Assembly (NCBI RefSeq): GCF_020535545.1
Contig: NZ_CP084753.1
Location: forward strand, 682,001 to 746,000
DNA length: 64,000 nt
Source: Roseateles sp. XES5
Lineage (GTDB): Bacteria > Pseudomonadota > Alphaproteobacteria > Rhizobiales > Rhizobiaceae
Direction: 5' to 3'
Below are positions 44,068 to 52,715 of this stretch, one piece after another. Both the position numbers and the translations under genes were made by a program. Each line of letters begins with the position of its first letter. Position 1 is the first letter of the stretch. The notes under the pieces were generated by a model, which was not told the origin of the DNA, searched no databases, and saw only the letters and a list, made by a program, of their open reading frames with translations.

Positions 44068-45227
44068 TGAGGCAAATTGTGGACAATAATTCTATTTCGT
44101 TCCCGGCACTGGAAGTTAGACAACCAATTGGCCCATTCTTTATTGGGGTGATGAATTGGAAGGATATAGTTCATGTTGCGCGTGCCGACATTAGACGCCT
44201 GGAAGATGATGGCCTAGATGACTACATCGGCATCCAAAGACGCCTCTCAACGGAGCGCACCAAAGAACTTAAAGCCTACGTCAACTCCTACGATGCGACC
44301 TTTCCAACTTCTATCATCCTTGCGGTGGAGGAGGAGAACGCTCATTGGGACGCAGCAACCTCAACGCTAACGTTCCATGCGAGCGAGGGCAAAGTGTTAA
44401 ATGACGTAGCTCGCATAATTGATGGGCAGCACAGGGTCGAAGGACTTAGTGCATTTGAAGGTGAAGAATTTAAAGTAAGCGTTTCAGTATTTGTGGGTGC
44501 TGATTTGGCCACCCAAGCCAACATATTTGCAACGGTGAACCTTGCACAAACAAAGGTTAACCGAAGCCTCGTTTACGACCTTTTGGACTACGAAAAGAAA
44601 AGAAGCCCCCAGAAAACGGCACACCATATAGCTGTCGCATTGGACCAACTTGAGTTTAGCCCATTTCATCACAGGATCAAGCGCCTAGGAAGCGCGACAG
44701 CCGGCAGGGAAGGAGAACCACTTACACAGGCGGCGGTTGTAGAGTCGTTACTAGACCTCATGTCAAAAGACCCCACATCAGATAGAAACTCGTTCCTTCG
44801 TTCTTTTAGGATTAATATACCCACACCCGAAGAACATCGGAAATTTCCCTTTAGGGAGATGTTCATTCGAGAACAAGATTCCGCCATCACACAAATTCTC
44901 CTTAACTACTTTACCGCCGTATCGAAGAAATGGCCGAGATCTTGGGCAGGATTGGACCGGGCGGGTAATGTTCTTCCTAAAACAAATGGCTTTAAGGCTC
45001 TCATGCGATATTTGAAACCTGTTTATTTGCATATCGCAGGGGAGAAGCGCGACATAGTGCCTGATAGTTCCGAATTCTCGGTCTACCTGGAGAACGTGGA
45101 ACTGGGGGATGACGACTTTAATACTACTGTGTTTAAGCCCGGCACGTCGGGAGAGGCACTTTTGTACCGCACGTTGATGGAAGCCTTTAAGAAGGAGGCT
45201 CCAGAGCAACAAGGATCATTGTTCTAG
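44067..45227 (+). CDS. DGQHR-domain protein (DndB-like), third gene of the insertion
   Basis: This 386-residue protein has the defining motif RIIDGQHRVEGL (DGQHR at 119-123) and the downstream family block FATVNLAQTKVNRSLVYDLL (154-173). The DGQHR family includes DndB, the regulator of phosphorothioate systems, and the motif resembles the DGQQR of DUF262/GmrSD proteins, which use NTPs to act on modified DNA. No other dnd gene is near. The last five residues, QGSLF (382-386), match the consensus QxSLF/QLSLF of bacterial sliding-clamp-binding peptides. Start ATG 44067 overlaps the previous stop. The gene is AT-rich like its two partners. Confidence 0.9.
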   Translation: MRQIVDNNSISFPALEVRQPIGPFFIGVMNWKDIVHVARADIRRLEDDGLDDYIGIQRRLSTERTKELKAYVNSYDATFPTSIILAVEEENAHWDAATSTLTFHASEGKVLNDVARIIDGQHRVEGLSAFEGEEFKVSVSVFVGADLATQANIFATVNLAQTKVNRSLVYDLLDYEKKRSPQKTAHHIAVALDQLEFSPFHHRIKRLGSATAGREGEPLTQAAVVESLLDLMSKDPTSDRNSFLRSFRINIPTPEEHRKFPFREMFIREQDSAITQILLNYFTAVSKKWPRSWAGLDRAGNVLPKTNGFKALMRYLKPVYLHIAGEKRDIVPDSSEFSVYLENVELGDDDFNTTVFKPGTSGEALLYRTLMEAFKKEAPEQQGSLF

Positions 45228-45318
45228 CCCGGCCATGAGCCGGACCTTCAATACTGCTGCCACCAAAGATTGGTCTTCCTCCAGTCGCCATCCAAAAAAC
45301 GGCGAAATATTATTAGAA

Positions 45319-45549
45319 CTATGGCATATTGGCGGGAGTAGCATCTATGCCGAAATAGGCGGGTTGGCCGGCAATCGCATTGGGGTCCCGTACGATATTC
45401 CAGTAGTCGATGCCGTAGACCCGATCGAGCAGCACGATCAGCAGGATCAAACCGGCGTTCCCGGCGACGACAAGAAGAAAGCTCTTCCAGGGCTGCGCGG
45501 CTTGGGCCGCGCCTTTGACCGGAACCTCCGGCGTCAGCGTCCTGTCCAT
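45319..45549 (-). CDS. Small single-helix membrane protein
   Basis: This 76-residue protein has a polar N-terminus (MDRTLTPEVPVKGAAQ), one membrane helix (about residues 24-44, FLLVVAGNAGLILLIVLLDRV) and a conserved-looking tail with DYWNIVRDPNAIAGQPAYFG. The ATG at 45549 has AAGGACGG upstream. The high-GC codons mark it as host DNA, so the right edge of the insertion lies between 45228 and 45318. Family and role are unknown. Confidence 0.7.
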   Translation of the reverse strand: MDRTLTPEVPVKGAAQAAQPWKSFLLVVAGNAGLILLIVLLDRVYGIDYWNIVRDPNAIAGQPAYFGIDATPANMP

Positions 45550-45676
45550 GATATCCGTCCTTTCTCCCCGCCGCCACGATCCCTGCCCTGGCGCGATAGT
45601 GCGCTCTGCGCCGGGGCAGGATTTTGGCCGGCTAAGTAACGTTGCGTGCCGAGCTGTCTCAATTCGGGATCGCCCC

Positions 45677-46600
45677 CTAGACGAGCTTGATGAGCACGAC
45701 ACCGGCAAGGAGCAGCAGGACGCCGGCAAGACGCAGGCCCGATACCGGCCTCTGCGGCAGGCGGAACCAGCCGTAGCGGTCGACGAAGACGCTTGCCACC
45801 TGCTGACCCGCGACCGTGAAGCCAACCGCCGCGGCCGCACCGATCACCGGGATGGCGGTGAAGACCGTGGTGACATAGGTCGCGCCGGCAAAGCCGCCGA
45901 GCCAGCCCCACCAGGGCATGGTGCGCACGCCGGCGAGATGCGGGCCGGGCGTCCTCTGCAAGGCAAGCGTCACCAGCATCACCGCCGCCATGGCAAGCGT
46001 GGCGACGAAGAACGAGATCGCTCCCACTGCAAAGGATGCACCGCCGAGATCCTGACGCAGCAACGCATTGACGGCCCCCTGCACCGGAAGGGCGGCGCCG
46101 GCCACCAGCGCAAGAGCGATCCAACCGAGCTTGCCCGCGTTGAGATTGTCCCTGCCGCCCTGGCCGAACACGATGAGGCCGACACCGGCGAGGACGGTCA
46201 ACGTGCCGATCGCCGCGCCGGCCCGAAGGCCGGTTTGCATGACGCCGAGCAAACCGAAGCTGTCGAGCGCGAGCGAGGCGAGCATCTGCCCCGCAATGAA
46301 CAGTCCGACCGAGACCACGGCGCCAAGGCGGGGGAAAAGCACGATGGTCGAGACGACATAGACGGCAGAGGCCGTGCCTCCGGCAAGATGCCACCACTCG
46401 GCCTGCGGGACGGCGCCGAGAACCGCAAGGGTGCCGGTCAGCAGTGCGACGAGAAACAGCAGGCCGGTGCCGATGCCGAGCTGAAGCGTGGTCGCGGCGA
46501 AGGGCGATCCGACCGCCTTTGAAAGTTGCGCATTGGCGCCGGCCTGCACGGCAAGCAGGCCGCCTGCGAGAAGAGACAAGGGGACGAACAGGCTTTCCAT
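45677..46600 (-). CDS. DMT family transporter (DUF606/EamA-like)
   Basis: This 307-residue membrane protein has about ten helices in two similar halves: the first begins LAGGLLAVQAGANAQLSKAVGSPFAATTLQLG, the second LVAGAALPVQGAVNALLRQDLGGASFAVGA. This internal repeat with the NAQL/NALL pattern is typical of the DUF606 branch of the drug/metabolite transporter superfamily. ATG 46600 follows AAGGAGG; the frame is open much further upstream through the AG microsatellite. The substrate is unknown. A run of 17 AG and 6 TG units lies 32 bases before the start. Confidence 0.88.
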   Translation of the reverse strand: MESLFVPLSLLAGGLLAVQAGANAQLSKAVGSPFAATTLQLGIGTGLLFLVALLTGTLAVLGAVPQAEWWHLAGGTASAVYVVSTIVLFPRLGAVVSVGLFIAGQMLASLALDSFGLLGVMQTGLRAGAAIGTLTVLAGVGLIVFGQGGRDNLNAGKLGWIALALVAGAALPVQGAVNALLRQDLGGASFAVGAISFFVATLAMAAVMLVTLALQRTPGPHLAGVRTMPWWGWLGGFAGATYVTTVFTAIPVIGAAAAVGFTVAGQQVASVFVDRYGWFRLPQRPVSGLRLAGVLLLLAGVVLIKLV

Positions 46601-46630
46601 GACAGGAGCCTCCTTTCCAGGGAATGATGT

Positions 46631-46678
<48 letters not shown>

Positions 46679-46685
46679 GTCGAGA

Positions 46686-47324
46686 TCAGGCGCTTTCGCG
46701 CAGCGGCAGGCGCGGCACGGCAAGCCCGCGCAGGACCGCCGGACGGGCTGCGACCGCCATGTACCAACGGGCAAGAGCCGGCGTCGCATCGAGAGCAAGG
46801 CCAAGTTTGGTGAGGCCGGCGTGGATCCACGGCCAGGTCATGACATCGGCAATGCCATAGGCGTCCCCGGCGATATGGGCATGACGCGCCAGTTGACCGT
46901 CGAGCACCCGGTAGATGCGGCTGGCTTCCGTCTCGAAGCGGCCGATGACATAGGGAATCTTCTCCGGTGCGAAGATCTTGTAGTTCCAGAGCTGGCCCAA
47001 TGTCGGCCCGACATGGGCAGCCTGAAACAGCGTCCAGCTCAGCGCCTGGATACGCTCGGCCTCGCTGCCCGGCATCAGGATACCGGACCGCTCGGCGAGG
47101 TAGTGCAGGATGGCACCCGACTCGACGACGGTACGGCCCCGGTCGGGATCGACGATGACCGGGATCTTGTTGTTGGGATTGAGGGCGAGGAAATCCGGCG
47201 TCCTCTGCTCGCCGGTCTCGATGTCGACGATATGGACATCGTAGGCAAGCCCGGTTTCCTCCAGCATGATCGAGGCCTTGTGGCCGTTCGGGGTCTGGTA
47301 GGTGTAAAGTTGAATGGGGGTCAT
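46686..47324 (-). CDS. Glutathione S-transferase family protein
   Basis: This 212-residue GST-like protein has an N-terminal thioredoxin-type domain with IQLYTYQTPNGHKASIMLEE, LNPNNKIPVIVD (the cis-proline region) and VVESGAILHYLAE (the ES glutathione motif), then a helical domain with GIADVMTWPW. It belongs to the YfcG/YghU-like disulfide-bond reductase group rather than to classical detoxifying GSTs, judged by the TPNGHK segment. It is divergent from a LysR gene that may control it, and lies upstream of the DMT transporter on the same strand. Confidence 0.92.
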   Translation of the reverse strand: MTPIQLYTYQTPNGHKASIMLEETGLAYDVHIVDIETGEQRTPDFLALNPNNKIPVIVDPDRGRTVVESGAILHYLAERSGILMPGSEAERIQALSWTLFQAAHVGPTLGQLWNYKIFAPEKIPYVIGRFETEASRIYRVLDGQLARHAHIAGDAYGIADVMTWPWIHAGLTKLGLALDATPALARWYMAVAARPAVLRGLAVPRLPLRESA

Positions 47325-47501
47325 TTGCTATCTCCACCGACCGGCCCGCCCGGTCGTGCCCCTTAGGTAGACTGTGCCCGTTCGCAGCGCGATCTGTTGT
47401 ATCGCCGCCCATTCCTGCATTTTTGCACAGCACTTGATGTCGAGGAGAATGCTGCAAATTTGCTCGCCCGATACGAAGCCTTGCGATAGGCTCGTGCAAT
47501 C

Positions 47502-48434
47502 ATGCACAGCAACTACCGTATCGACTGGGAAGACCTTCGCTTCGTTCTTGCGGTGGCGGAGGCGAACTCCCTCGCCGCCGCCGCCCGCACGCTCGGCGTC
47601 AATCACACCACGGTGCTGCGGCGCGTCGGGGCCTTCGAACAGAAACTGGGGGTTCGTCTCTTCGACCGCCTGCCCTCGGGCTACACGCTCACGGCCGGCG
47701 GCGAGGAACTGCTGGCCGTTGCCAGGCAGATGGCGGAAACGGTCAACGACCTGGAACGCCGCCTGACGGGACAGGACTTGCGGCTCGAAGGCAACCTGCG
47801 CATCACCACCACCGATACGCTGATGGTTTCCATCCTGCCGCCCATCCTGGCAGGCTTCCGACAGCGTCATCCGGGCGTCCAGCTCGAGGTGACCACGTCG
47901 AATGCCTTCGCAAACCTCGCCCATCGCGACGCGGACGTCGCGATCCGTCCGGCTGCCGATCCGCCCGAAACGCTGGTGGGCCGCCGCATATCGGACATTG
48001 TCTTCGCGGTTTACGCGGCTCCCTCCTATCTTGGGGAACGCGGCCTCGATGCCACCGGCGCGATCCGGTTCGCCGACGAGCGGTGGATCGGGCTTGGCGA
48101 CGCGCTCGCCCCCTCCAGCGTCGCGCGGTGGATGCGCACGGCGTTGCCGCCCGCGGCGGCGGCGCTGCGCTGCGATTCGCTCGTCGCCGCGCGCGAGGCG
48201 GCAACGGCCGGCATCGGCCTTGTCGCGCTGCCCTGCTATCTCGGCGACGCGACGCCGGGCCTCGTTCGCATCGGCGCTCCCGTAGCCGCCATGACGGCAG
48301 CGCTCTGGCTCCTCACCCACGAGGATCTGCGCCGAACCGCCCGCGTCAGCGCCTTCACCGAATTTGCCGGCCAGGCGCTCGCGAAGCTTCGCCCGGTGCT
48401 GGAGGGCAGTTCATCTCCGGAACGCGCCGGATAG
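47502..48434 (+). CDS. LysR family transcriptional regulator
   Basis: This 310-residue LysR protein has an N-terminal helix-turn-helix (about residues 8-66: DLRFVLAVAEANSLAAAARTLGVNHTTVLRRV) and an effector domain that opens LEGNLRITTTDTLMVSILPP. It is divergent from the GST gene across 177 bases and convergent with an XRE-cupin regulator. Divergent placement points to the GST-DMT pair as its target. The helix has HTTVLRR rather than the more common SAVSRQ, as in the CrgA/YafC-like group. Confidence 0.92.
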   Translation: MHSNYRIDWEDLRFVLAVAEANSLAAAARTLGVNHTTVLRRVGAFEQKLGVRLFDRLPSGYTLTAGGEELLAVARQMAETVNDLERRLTGQDLRLEGNLRITTTDTLMVSILPPILAGFRQRHPGVQLEVTTSNAFANLAHRDADVAIRPAADPPETLVGRRISDIVFAVYAAPSYLGERGLDATGAIRFADERWIGLGDALAPSSVARWMRTALPPAAAALRCDSLVAAREAATAGIGLVALPCYLGDATPGLVRIGAPVAAMTAALWLLTHEDLRRTARVSAFTEFAGQALAKLRPVLEGSSSPERAG

Positions 48435-48462
48435 ACGGCTGCCGACGCGAACGACAGCTGTT

Positions 48463-49029
48463 TTACGGGCCGAGGATCGTCAGGATAAGGCGCACCGGTT
48501 CGTCTCCCACATTGGCAAACCAATGTTCGGAATCGACGCGCAGGACGACGGTATCGCCGGCCTCCAGCGTCACGGTTTCCTGGGTCGCATGGACCTCCAG
48601 GCGGCCCGAGAGGATGTGAAAGATCTCCCGGGTTCCCGGCTTGTGCGCGGCAAACCGGCTGGATGTCGCGCCCGGTGGAACGGTGTAGGCCAGAAGCTCG
48701 ATGTCGGGGCTCGGCCGCGCCAAAGCGAGCCGCTCGATGCCCGTCGCCTCGTCATAGAAGCGAAGGTTCTCGCCCGCGCGGACGATCTGCGCATTCTCGC
48801 GTTCGACCAGCTCTCCCAGCTCGCAGCCCAGACCCCGCGCGATGGCCATGGCATTGCGCAGGCTCGGGCTGAGAAGACCGCGCTCGACGCGCGACAGGGC
48901 CGCGGCCGAGACGCCGCTGGTTTCGGCCAATTGATCGAGCGTCACGCCCAGTTGCGTGCGGCGCGTGCGCACCGCCTGGCCGAACCGGACGTCCGGCTCC
49001 TGTGCTTCCGTTTCCAAATTCATTCCCAT
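48463..49029 (-). CDS. XRE family regulator with C-terminal cupin domain
   Basis: This protein of about 188 residues joins an XRE helix-turn-helix (VRTRRTQLGVTLDQLAETSGVSAAALSRVERG) to a small cupin domain (VPPGATSSRFAAHKPGTREIFHILSGRLEVHA, then LEAGDTVVLRVDSEHWFANVG). Such proteins bind small metabolites through the cupin and control a neighbouring pathway. In-frame starts exist at 49044, 49029 and 49023; the first lies inside the operator palindrome, so I choose 49029, without a decisive ribosome site. It is divergent from a lactate-permease-type gene, its likely target. Confidence 0.88.
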   Translation of the reverse strand: MGMNLETEAQEPDVRFGQAVRTRRTQLGVTLDQLAETSGVSAAALSRVERGLLSPSLRNAMAIARGLGCELGELVERENAQIVRAGENLRFYDEATGIERLALARPSPDIELLAYTVPPGATSSRFAAHKPGTREIFHILSGRLEVHATQETVTLEAGDTVVLRVDSEHWFANVGDEPVRLILTILGP

Positions 49030-49037
49030 TCTTGACT

Positions 49038-49073
49038 TTTGCATATACGCAAAATAATTTGCACATATGCAAT
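49038..49073. promoter_or_regulatory. Tandem TTTGCA palindromes between the XRE-cupin and permease genes
   Basis: Two similar imperfect palindromes lie in a row: TTTGCATATACGCAAA (49038-49053) and TTTGCACATATGCAAT (49058-49073). Their centres are 20 bases apart, two helix turns on the same face. They fill the short space between the two divergent starts, so one bound regulator pair could control both genes. The XRE-cupin protein is the natural candidate. Confidence 0.7.
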
Positions 49074-49086
49074 AACGGTATTTCCC

Positions 49087-50490
49087 ATGACCACTATCCT
49101 AAGCGCACTGCCGGTTCTGTCCACCATCCTCGCCCTTATCCTGGGCGCCCGCTCCCTGCACGCCGCCTTTCTCGGCGTCGGCTCGGCCCTCCTCGCGATC
49201 CTCATGGCCTTTCCCATCCCGGCGGCGGACGTTGCGCCTGCCGCCCTGCGGTGGATTCCCATCCTCGTGGAGGTTCTTCTCATTGTCGGCGGCGGGCTGC
49301 TGCTATCCGAGGTATTGCGTGAAGCCGGCGGTCAGGCAGCACTGGCAAAATGGATCCGCGGGCGTGCGGGCCAAGGGGTCGGCGCCGTCCTGCTGGTCGT
49401 GCACGGCATCACGCCCTTCGCGGAGTCGCTGACGGGCTTCGGCATCGGCGTGACCATCGGGATTCCGCTCCTTGCCTATTTCGGCCTGCCCGCGCGCAAG
49501 GTCGCGGTCATCGGCCTGCTCGGGCTGTGCGCCGTGCCATGGGGGTCCATGGGCCCGGGAACGCTGATCGCGGCGACCATGGCAGACGTGCCGTTCCTGC
49601 CGCTGGGCGTCCTGTCCGGTGTCGTCAGCCTCATCCCCTTCATCGTGACCGGCGTCGTCGCCGCGTGGCTTGCGAGCCCCGCGGAGAACCGTGCCGCGGC
49701 CGTCCTGCAGGGCGTTTTGTCCGGCATCGCCCTGACGATCTCGGTGACCGCCGTCAATAGCGTCTTCGGGACGCCGCCTGCCGGCGCGCTCGGCGCGCTG
49801 GTTGTGATCGCGCTCCACCTCCTGCTCGGACGCCGACGGCATGGCGTGTCCCCCCTGGAGAATGCCGGCCGGAGAGCGCTTGCCGCCTATGGTGTGCTGC
49901 TCGGCGGGGTGCTAATCGCGGGCGCTGCTCTGCGGGTTTCCGGACTGTCCGAAGGTTGGCGCTACCTGGCCTCGCCGGCACTCTGGCTGTTCGTCGCGAC
50001 GGTATGGTTCGCTCGCGGCCGTCCCGAGGGCATGTCGCTGCGCCGGGCATTTGCATCCTGGCAGCAGGTCGCGCCCGTCACCGGTCTCTTCATCGTGCTG
50101 GGCGTTCTCATGGCAGTTTCGGGCATGGCGGCGTTTCTGGCGCAGGCCTTGGCCGGCGCCGGGTCGGCCTATCTGGCCGCCGCACCGTTCGTCGGCGCGA
50201 TGGGAGGGTTCGTAACCGGCTCCAACAGCGGCGCGAACGCGATGTTCGCCGCGACCCAGGCGGAAATTGCCCGGTCGCTCGACGTGGACGTCCTGTGGTT
50301 CATGGCGGTCCACAATGTCGCCGCGGCCTTCCTTCTCATGGCCTCGCCCGGCAAGATCGAGATGGCGATGCAGCTTTCACCCGCGGAAGCAGCCGGGCAC
50401 CGCCGATGGATCCAGACGACCATCCTCGCCACCGCCTTTGCCGTCGTCGCCCTGCTGGCGATCCTGAATACGGTCCTGGGGCTTCTGTGA
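49087..50490 (+). CDS. L-lactate permease family transporter (LctP)
   Basis: This 467-residue membrane protein of the lactate permease family has about twelve or more helices. The family signatures HGITPFAESLTGFGIGVTIG (about residues 112-131) and GGFVTGSNSGANAMFAATQ (about 376-394) are clear. Members import lactate or glycolate with protons. ATG 49087 is chosen because upstream in-frame codons would fall in the operator; no good ribosome site is seen. A dehydrogenase gene, often next to such permeases, is not here, so the substrate may differ. Confidence 0.9.
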   Translation: MTTILSALPVLSTILALILGARSLHAAFLGVGSALLAILMAFPIPAADVAPAALRWIPILVEVLLIVGGGLLLSEVLREAGGQAALAKWIRGRAGQGVGAVLLVVHGITPFAESLTGFGIGVTIGIPLLAYFGLPARKVAVIGLLGLCAVPWGSMGPGTLIAATMADVPFLPLGVLSGVVSLIPFIVTGVVAAWLASPAENRAAAVLQGVLSGIALTISVTAVNSVFGTPPAGALGALVVIALHLLLGRRRHGVSPLENAGRRALAAYGVLLGGVLIAGAALRVSGLSEGWRYLASPALWLFVATVWFARGRPEGMSLRRAFASWQQVAPVTGLFIVLGVLMAVSGMAAFLAQALAGAGSAYLAAAPFVGAMGGFVTGSNSGANAMFAATQAEIARSLDVDVLWFMAVHNVAAAFLLMASPGKIEMAMQLSPAEAAGHRRWIQTTILATAFAVVALLAILNTVLGLL

Positions 50491-50590
50491 CGCACGAGAC
50501 CGTGGAACCGGTGCATTTTCCGCGTGCCGGAAGCCGCACCGGTCGCTAGGCTCACGCCGATCAGGGAATCATTTGCGAGGTCAATCGATC

Positions 50591-51205
50591 GTGCCCGTCT
50601 CTTCTTTGCGAACGCTTATGCTCACCGCCCTTACGCAAGTGCTGCTGTTTTCCGCCTGCGGCACCGTGCAGGCGGCCGGCGGCAGCCTCGATGAAACCGA
50701 CCAGTTCGCCCTTTCCCAGATCGCCAGCGCCTGCGGCGAGAACGCGACCCAGAGCGAGGACGAGTTCACGACCTTCTTCCAGGGCTTTCTTCTGTCCGAA
50801 GCGGCGCGCCGGCAGCACAGCACCCCGGAAATCCATAGGACGGTCTATAGTAGCGGCACGATGCTGTCCGACACGGTCGTCAGCCCGGAAACCTATAGCG
50901 GCTTCCCCGTGCAGATGATCGACTATGCCTATAAACCCGTCGAACCCGCAAAGGCCGGCGACGAGGACGAATATCTCGACCTCCAGTTCAACCAGAGCCA
51001 GACCGGCGACTTCTCGGTCGAGTGGGCGCGCATTCACTATGACGGCCAGTCCGACGGGGGAGAGGACCAGGGCAATCCGATCGACGCGAACGGCAACCCC
51101 ATTCCGGAGGGCGCACACCCGGATCCCGAGGGCCAGCTGCTCTTCCAGTCCACGGGAAGCTGCTGGAAATTCAGCGCCGACATCCGGTTCAAGAAGAACA
51201 ACTAG
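50591..51205 (+). CDS. Secreted hypothetical protein
   Basis: This protein of about 204 residues has an N-terminal signal peptide (hydrophobic stretch LMLTALTQVLLFSACGTVQA, cleavage after QAA or so). FSACG could be read as a lipobox, but the residue order is not classical. The mature part is acidic with two further cysteines and a GNPIDANGNPIPEGAHPDPEG linker. No family is recognised. GTG 50591 is chosen for GAGGT upstream; TTG 50573 and ATG 50618 are alternatives. A strong hairpin follows the gene. Confidence 0.65.
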   Translation: MPVSSLRTLMLTALTQVLLFSACGTVQAAGGSLDETDQFALSQIASACGENATQSEDEFTTFFQGFLLSEAARRQHSTPEIHRTVYSSGTMLSDTVVSPETYSGFPVQMIDYAYKPVEPAKAGDEDEYLDLQFNQSQTGDFSVEWARIHYDGQSDGGEDQGNPIDANGNPIPEGAHPDPEGQLLFQSTGSCWKFSADIRFKKNN

Positions 51206-51214
51206 TTCCCGATA

Positions 51215-51244
51215 GGCCGGAGGCCGTTTCGACGGCTTCCGGCC
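51215..51244. terminator. Long GC hairpin with TTCG loop after the secreted protein gene
   Basis: Thirteen-base arms (51215-51227 and 51232-51244) with one G-T wobble close on TTCG, an extra-stable tetraloop. It stands 9 bases after the stop and 34 bases before the next gene. It lacks a T run, so it may stabilise or separate transcripts rather than terminate fully. Confidence 0.6.
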
Positions 51245-51277
51245 CGACCAAGGCATCATTCGCCCGGATCGCCCGCA

Positions 51278-52174
51278 ATGATCATTCGCCCCCGTCCCAG
51301 CCTTCTGATGCTGTTCTTCGTCCTCAAGGGGTCGATCATCCTGCGCACATGGCCGCAGCTTGCCGCGGTCGGGGTGCTCTCTGCCGCCGTCGTCGCCGCG
51401 CATCGCTACGCGCCGGAGCTGGTGCCCGGCGTCAATCCCGCGCCCTTCACGCTGATGGGCCTGCCCCTGGCCATCTTTCTGGGCTTTCGCAACAGCGCCT
51501 GCTACGAGCGCTACTGGGAGGGCCGCAAGCTCTGGGGCCAGATCATCCAGACCGCACGGGACATCGCCCGGCAGACGGTCGTTCTCGACGACGGAACCGA
51601 CACCCCCTCGCCGGAGCGGCGCGATATCCTGACCACCGTGATCGCCTTCGGCCATGCCGCCGTCCGGCAATTGCGCCGGCAGACGGACAGCCAGGCGGCG
51701 GGTGAGCCGGCCTCCCCCGCCAACCCGGCCGACAGGATCCTCCACGATGCAGCCGCCCTTGTCGGCCGCCTGCTGCGCCAAAATCGCCTCCTGCCCGTCG
51801 AGGCCCTCGCCCTCAACGAGAGCCTGACACGCCTGACACAGGCGCTCGTCGGTTGCGAACGCCTTGCCAATACGCCGCTTCCCTTCGCCTACACCCTGCT
51901 GCTGCACCGCACGGCCTATCTCTATTGCTTCTTGCTGCCCTTCGGCTTTGCCGATACGCTGGGCTGGACAACGCCGCTCGCGGTCATGCTCGTCGCCTAC
52001 ACCTTCTTCGGTCTCGACGCGCTCGGCGAGGAACTCGAAGAGCCGTTCGGCCTGATGCCCAACGACCTGCCGCTCTCGGCCTATGCCACGACGATCGAGA
52101 TCCACCTGCGGTCGGCGCTCGGCGAGACGGATCTCCCGCCGATGCCGGTTCCGGTCGACTATGTGCTGACCTAG
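51278..52174 (+). CDS. Bestrophin family (UPF0187) membrane protein
   Basis: This 298-residue protein of the bestrophin/RFP-TM chloride channel family has an N-terminal membrane region (MIIRPRPSLLMLFFVLKGSIILRTW, then a second helix), the conserved FLGFRNSACYERYWEGRKLWG block (about residues 68-88) and C-terminal helices ending EEPFG...DLPL. Bacterial members form pentameric ion channels. The stop shares CTAG with the convergent RidA-like gene. Confidence 0.92.
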   Translation: MIIRPRPSLLMLFFVLKGSIILRTWPQLAAVGVLSAAVVAAHRYAPELVPGVNPAPFTLMGLPLAIFLGFRNSACYERYWEGRKLWGQIIQTARDIARQTVVLDDGTDTPSPERRDILTTVIAFGHAAVRQLRRQTDSQAAGEPASPANPADRILHDAAALVGRLLRQNRLLPVEALALNESLTRLTQALVGCERLANTPLPFAYTLLLHRTAYLYCFLLPFGFADTLGWTTPLAVMLVAYTFFGLDALGEELEEPFGLMPNDLPLSAYATTIEIHLRSALGETDLPPMPVPVDYVLT

Positions 52175-52659
52175 TCCAGGACGACGATGGCTTCGACCTC
52201 GAAGAGCATGGGGTCGATGGCGAGCTTGGGAACGGGGACCAGGGTCTGGGCCGGCAGCCTGTCGCCGAACATCTCCTTGACGCTGCTGGTCAGCACCCCA
52301 AGCTTGGACATGTCGTGATCGACCACGAAGACCGTAAGCTTGGCGACCTGATCGGGCTTGGCGCCGAGCCCGTCGAGGGCGGTGCGCAGGTTCGCATAGG
52401 CCTGCTTCACCTGCACGGCGAAGTCGGGCGACAAGGCGCCGGTGCCATCCTGGCCGCCCTGCCCGGAAATATAGGCCGTCCGGGCACCGGCAGGCACGAT
52501 CACCGCCGTGCTGTAGCCGTTGGGCGTCGGATCGTAGAGGCCTTGCGGATTGACGATGGTCAGTCCGGCGGCCGGTTCGCTCGCTGCCGTGGGTCGGGAA
52601 AAGCCCGTGGTCATGATGATGAGTCCTCCGATCATGAGATGCCTGATTGCGCGTGACAT
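52171..52659 (-). CDS. Exported RidA family protein
   Basis: This 162-residue RidA-like protein has an N-terminal signal peptide (about residues 1-27, MSRAIRHLMIGGLIIMTTG), which would send it to the periplasm, unlike cytoplasmic RidA. The RidA core is readable: TAYISGQGGQDGTGA, VKQAYANLRTALDGLGAKPDQVAKLTVFVVD and the end LFEVEAIVVLD with its usual Glu. ATG 52659 follows GAGAGGACACC. It is divergent from a TetR regulator with a large operator palindrome between them, so it is probably induced by a small molecule. It is not closely related to the RidA protein at 4031-4453. Confidence 0.85.
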   Translation of the reverse strand: MSRAIRHLMIGGLIIMTTGFSRPTAASEPAAGLTIVNPQGLYDPTPNGYSTAVIVPAGARTAYISGQGGQDGTGALSPDFAVQVKQAYANLRTALDGLGAKPDQVAKLTVFVVDHDMSKLGVLTSSVKEMFGDRLPAQTLVPVPKLAIDPMLFEVEAIVVLD

Positions 52660-52715
52660 GGTGTCCTCTCGATGTCGCCGGCCGTCGTGAATCCGGGCCT
52701 GCATGTCCGTTTCAC

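Noticed and set aside
44067..45227. Canonical Dnd phosphorothioation system
   Set aside because: Only a DndB-like DGQHR protein is present; no dndA, dndC, dndD, dndE or dndFGH gene is in the window.
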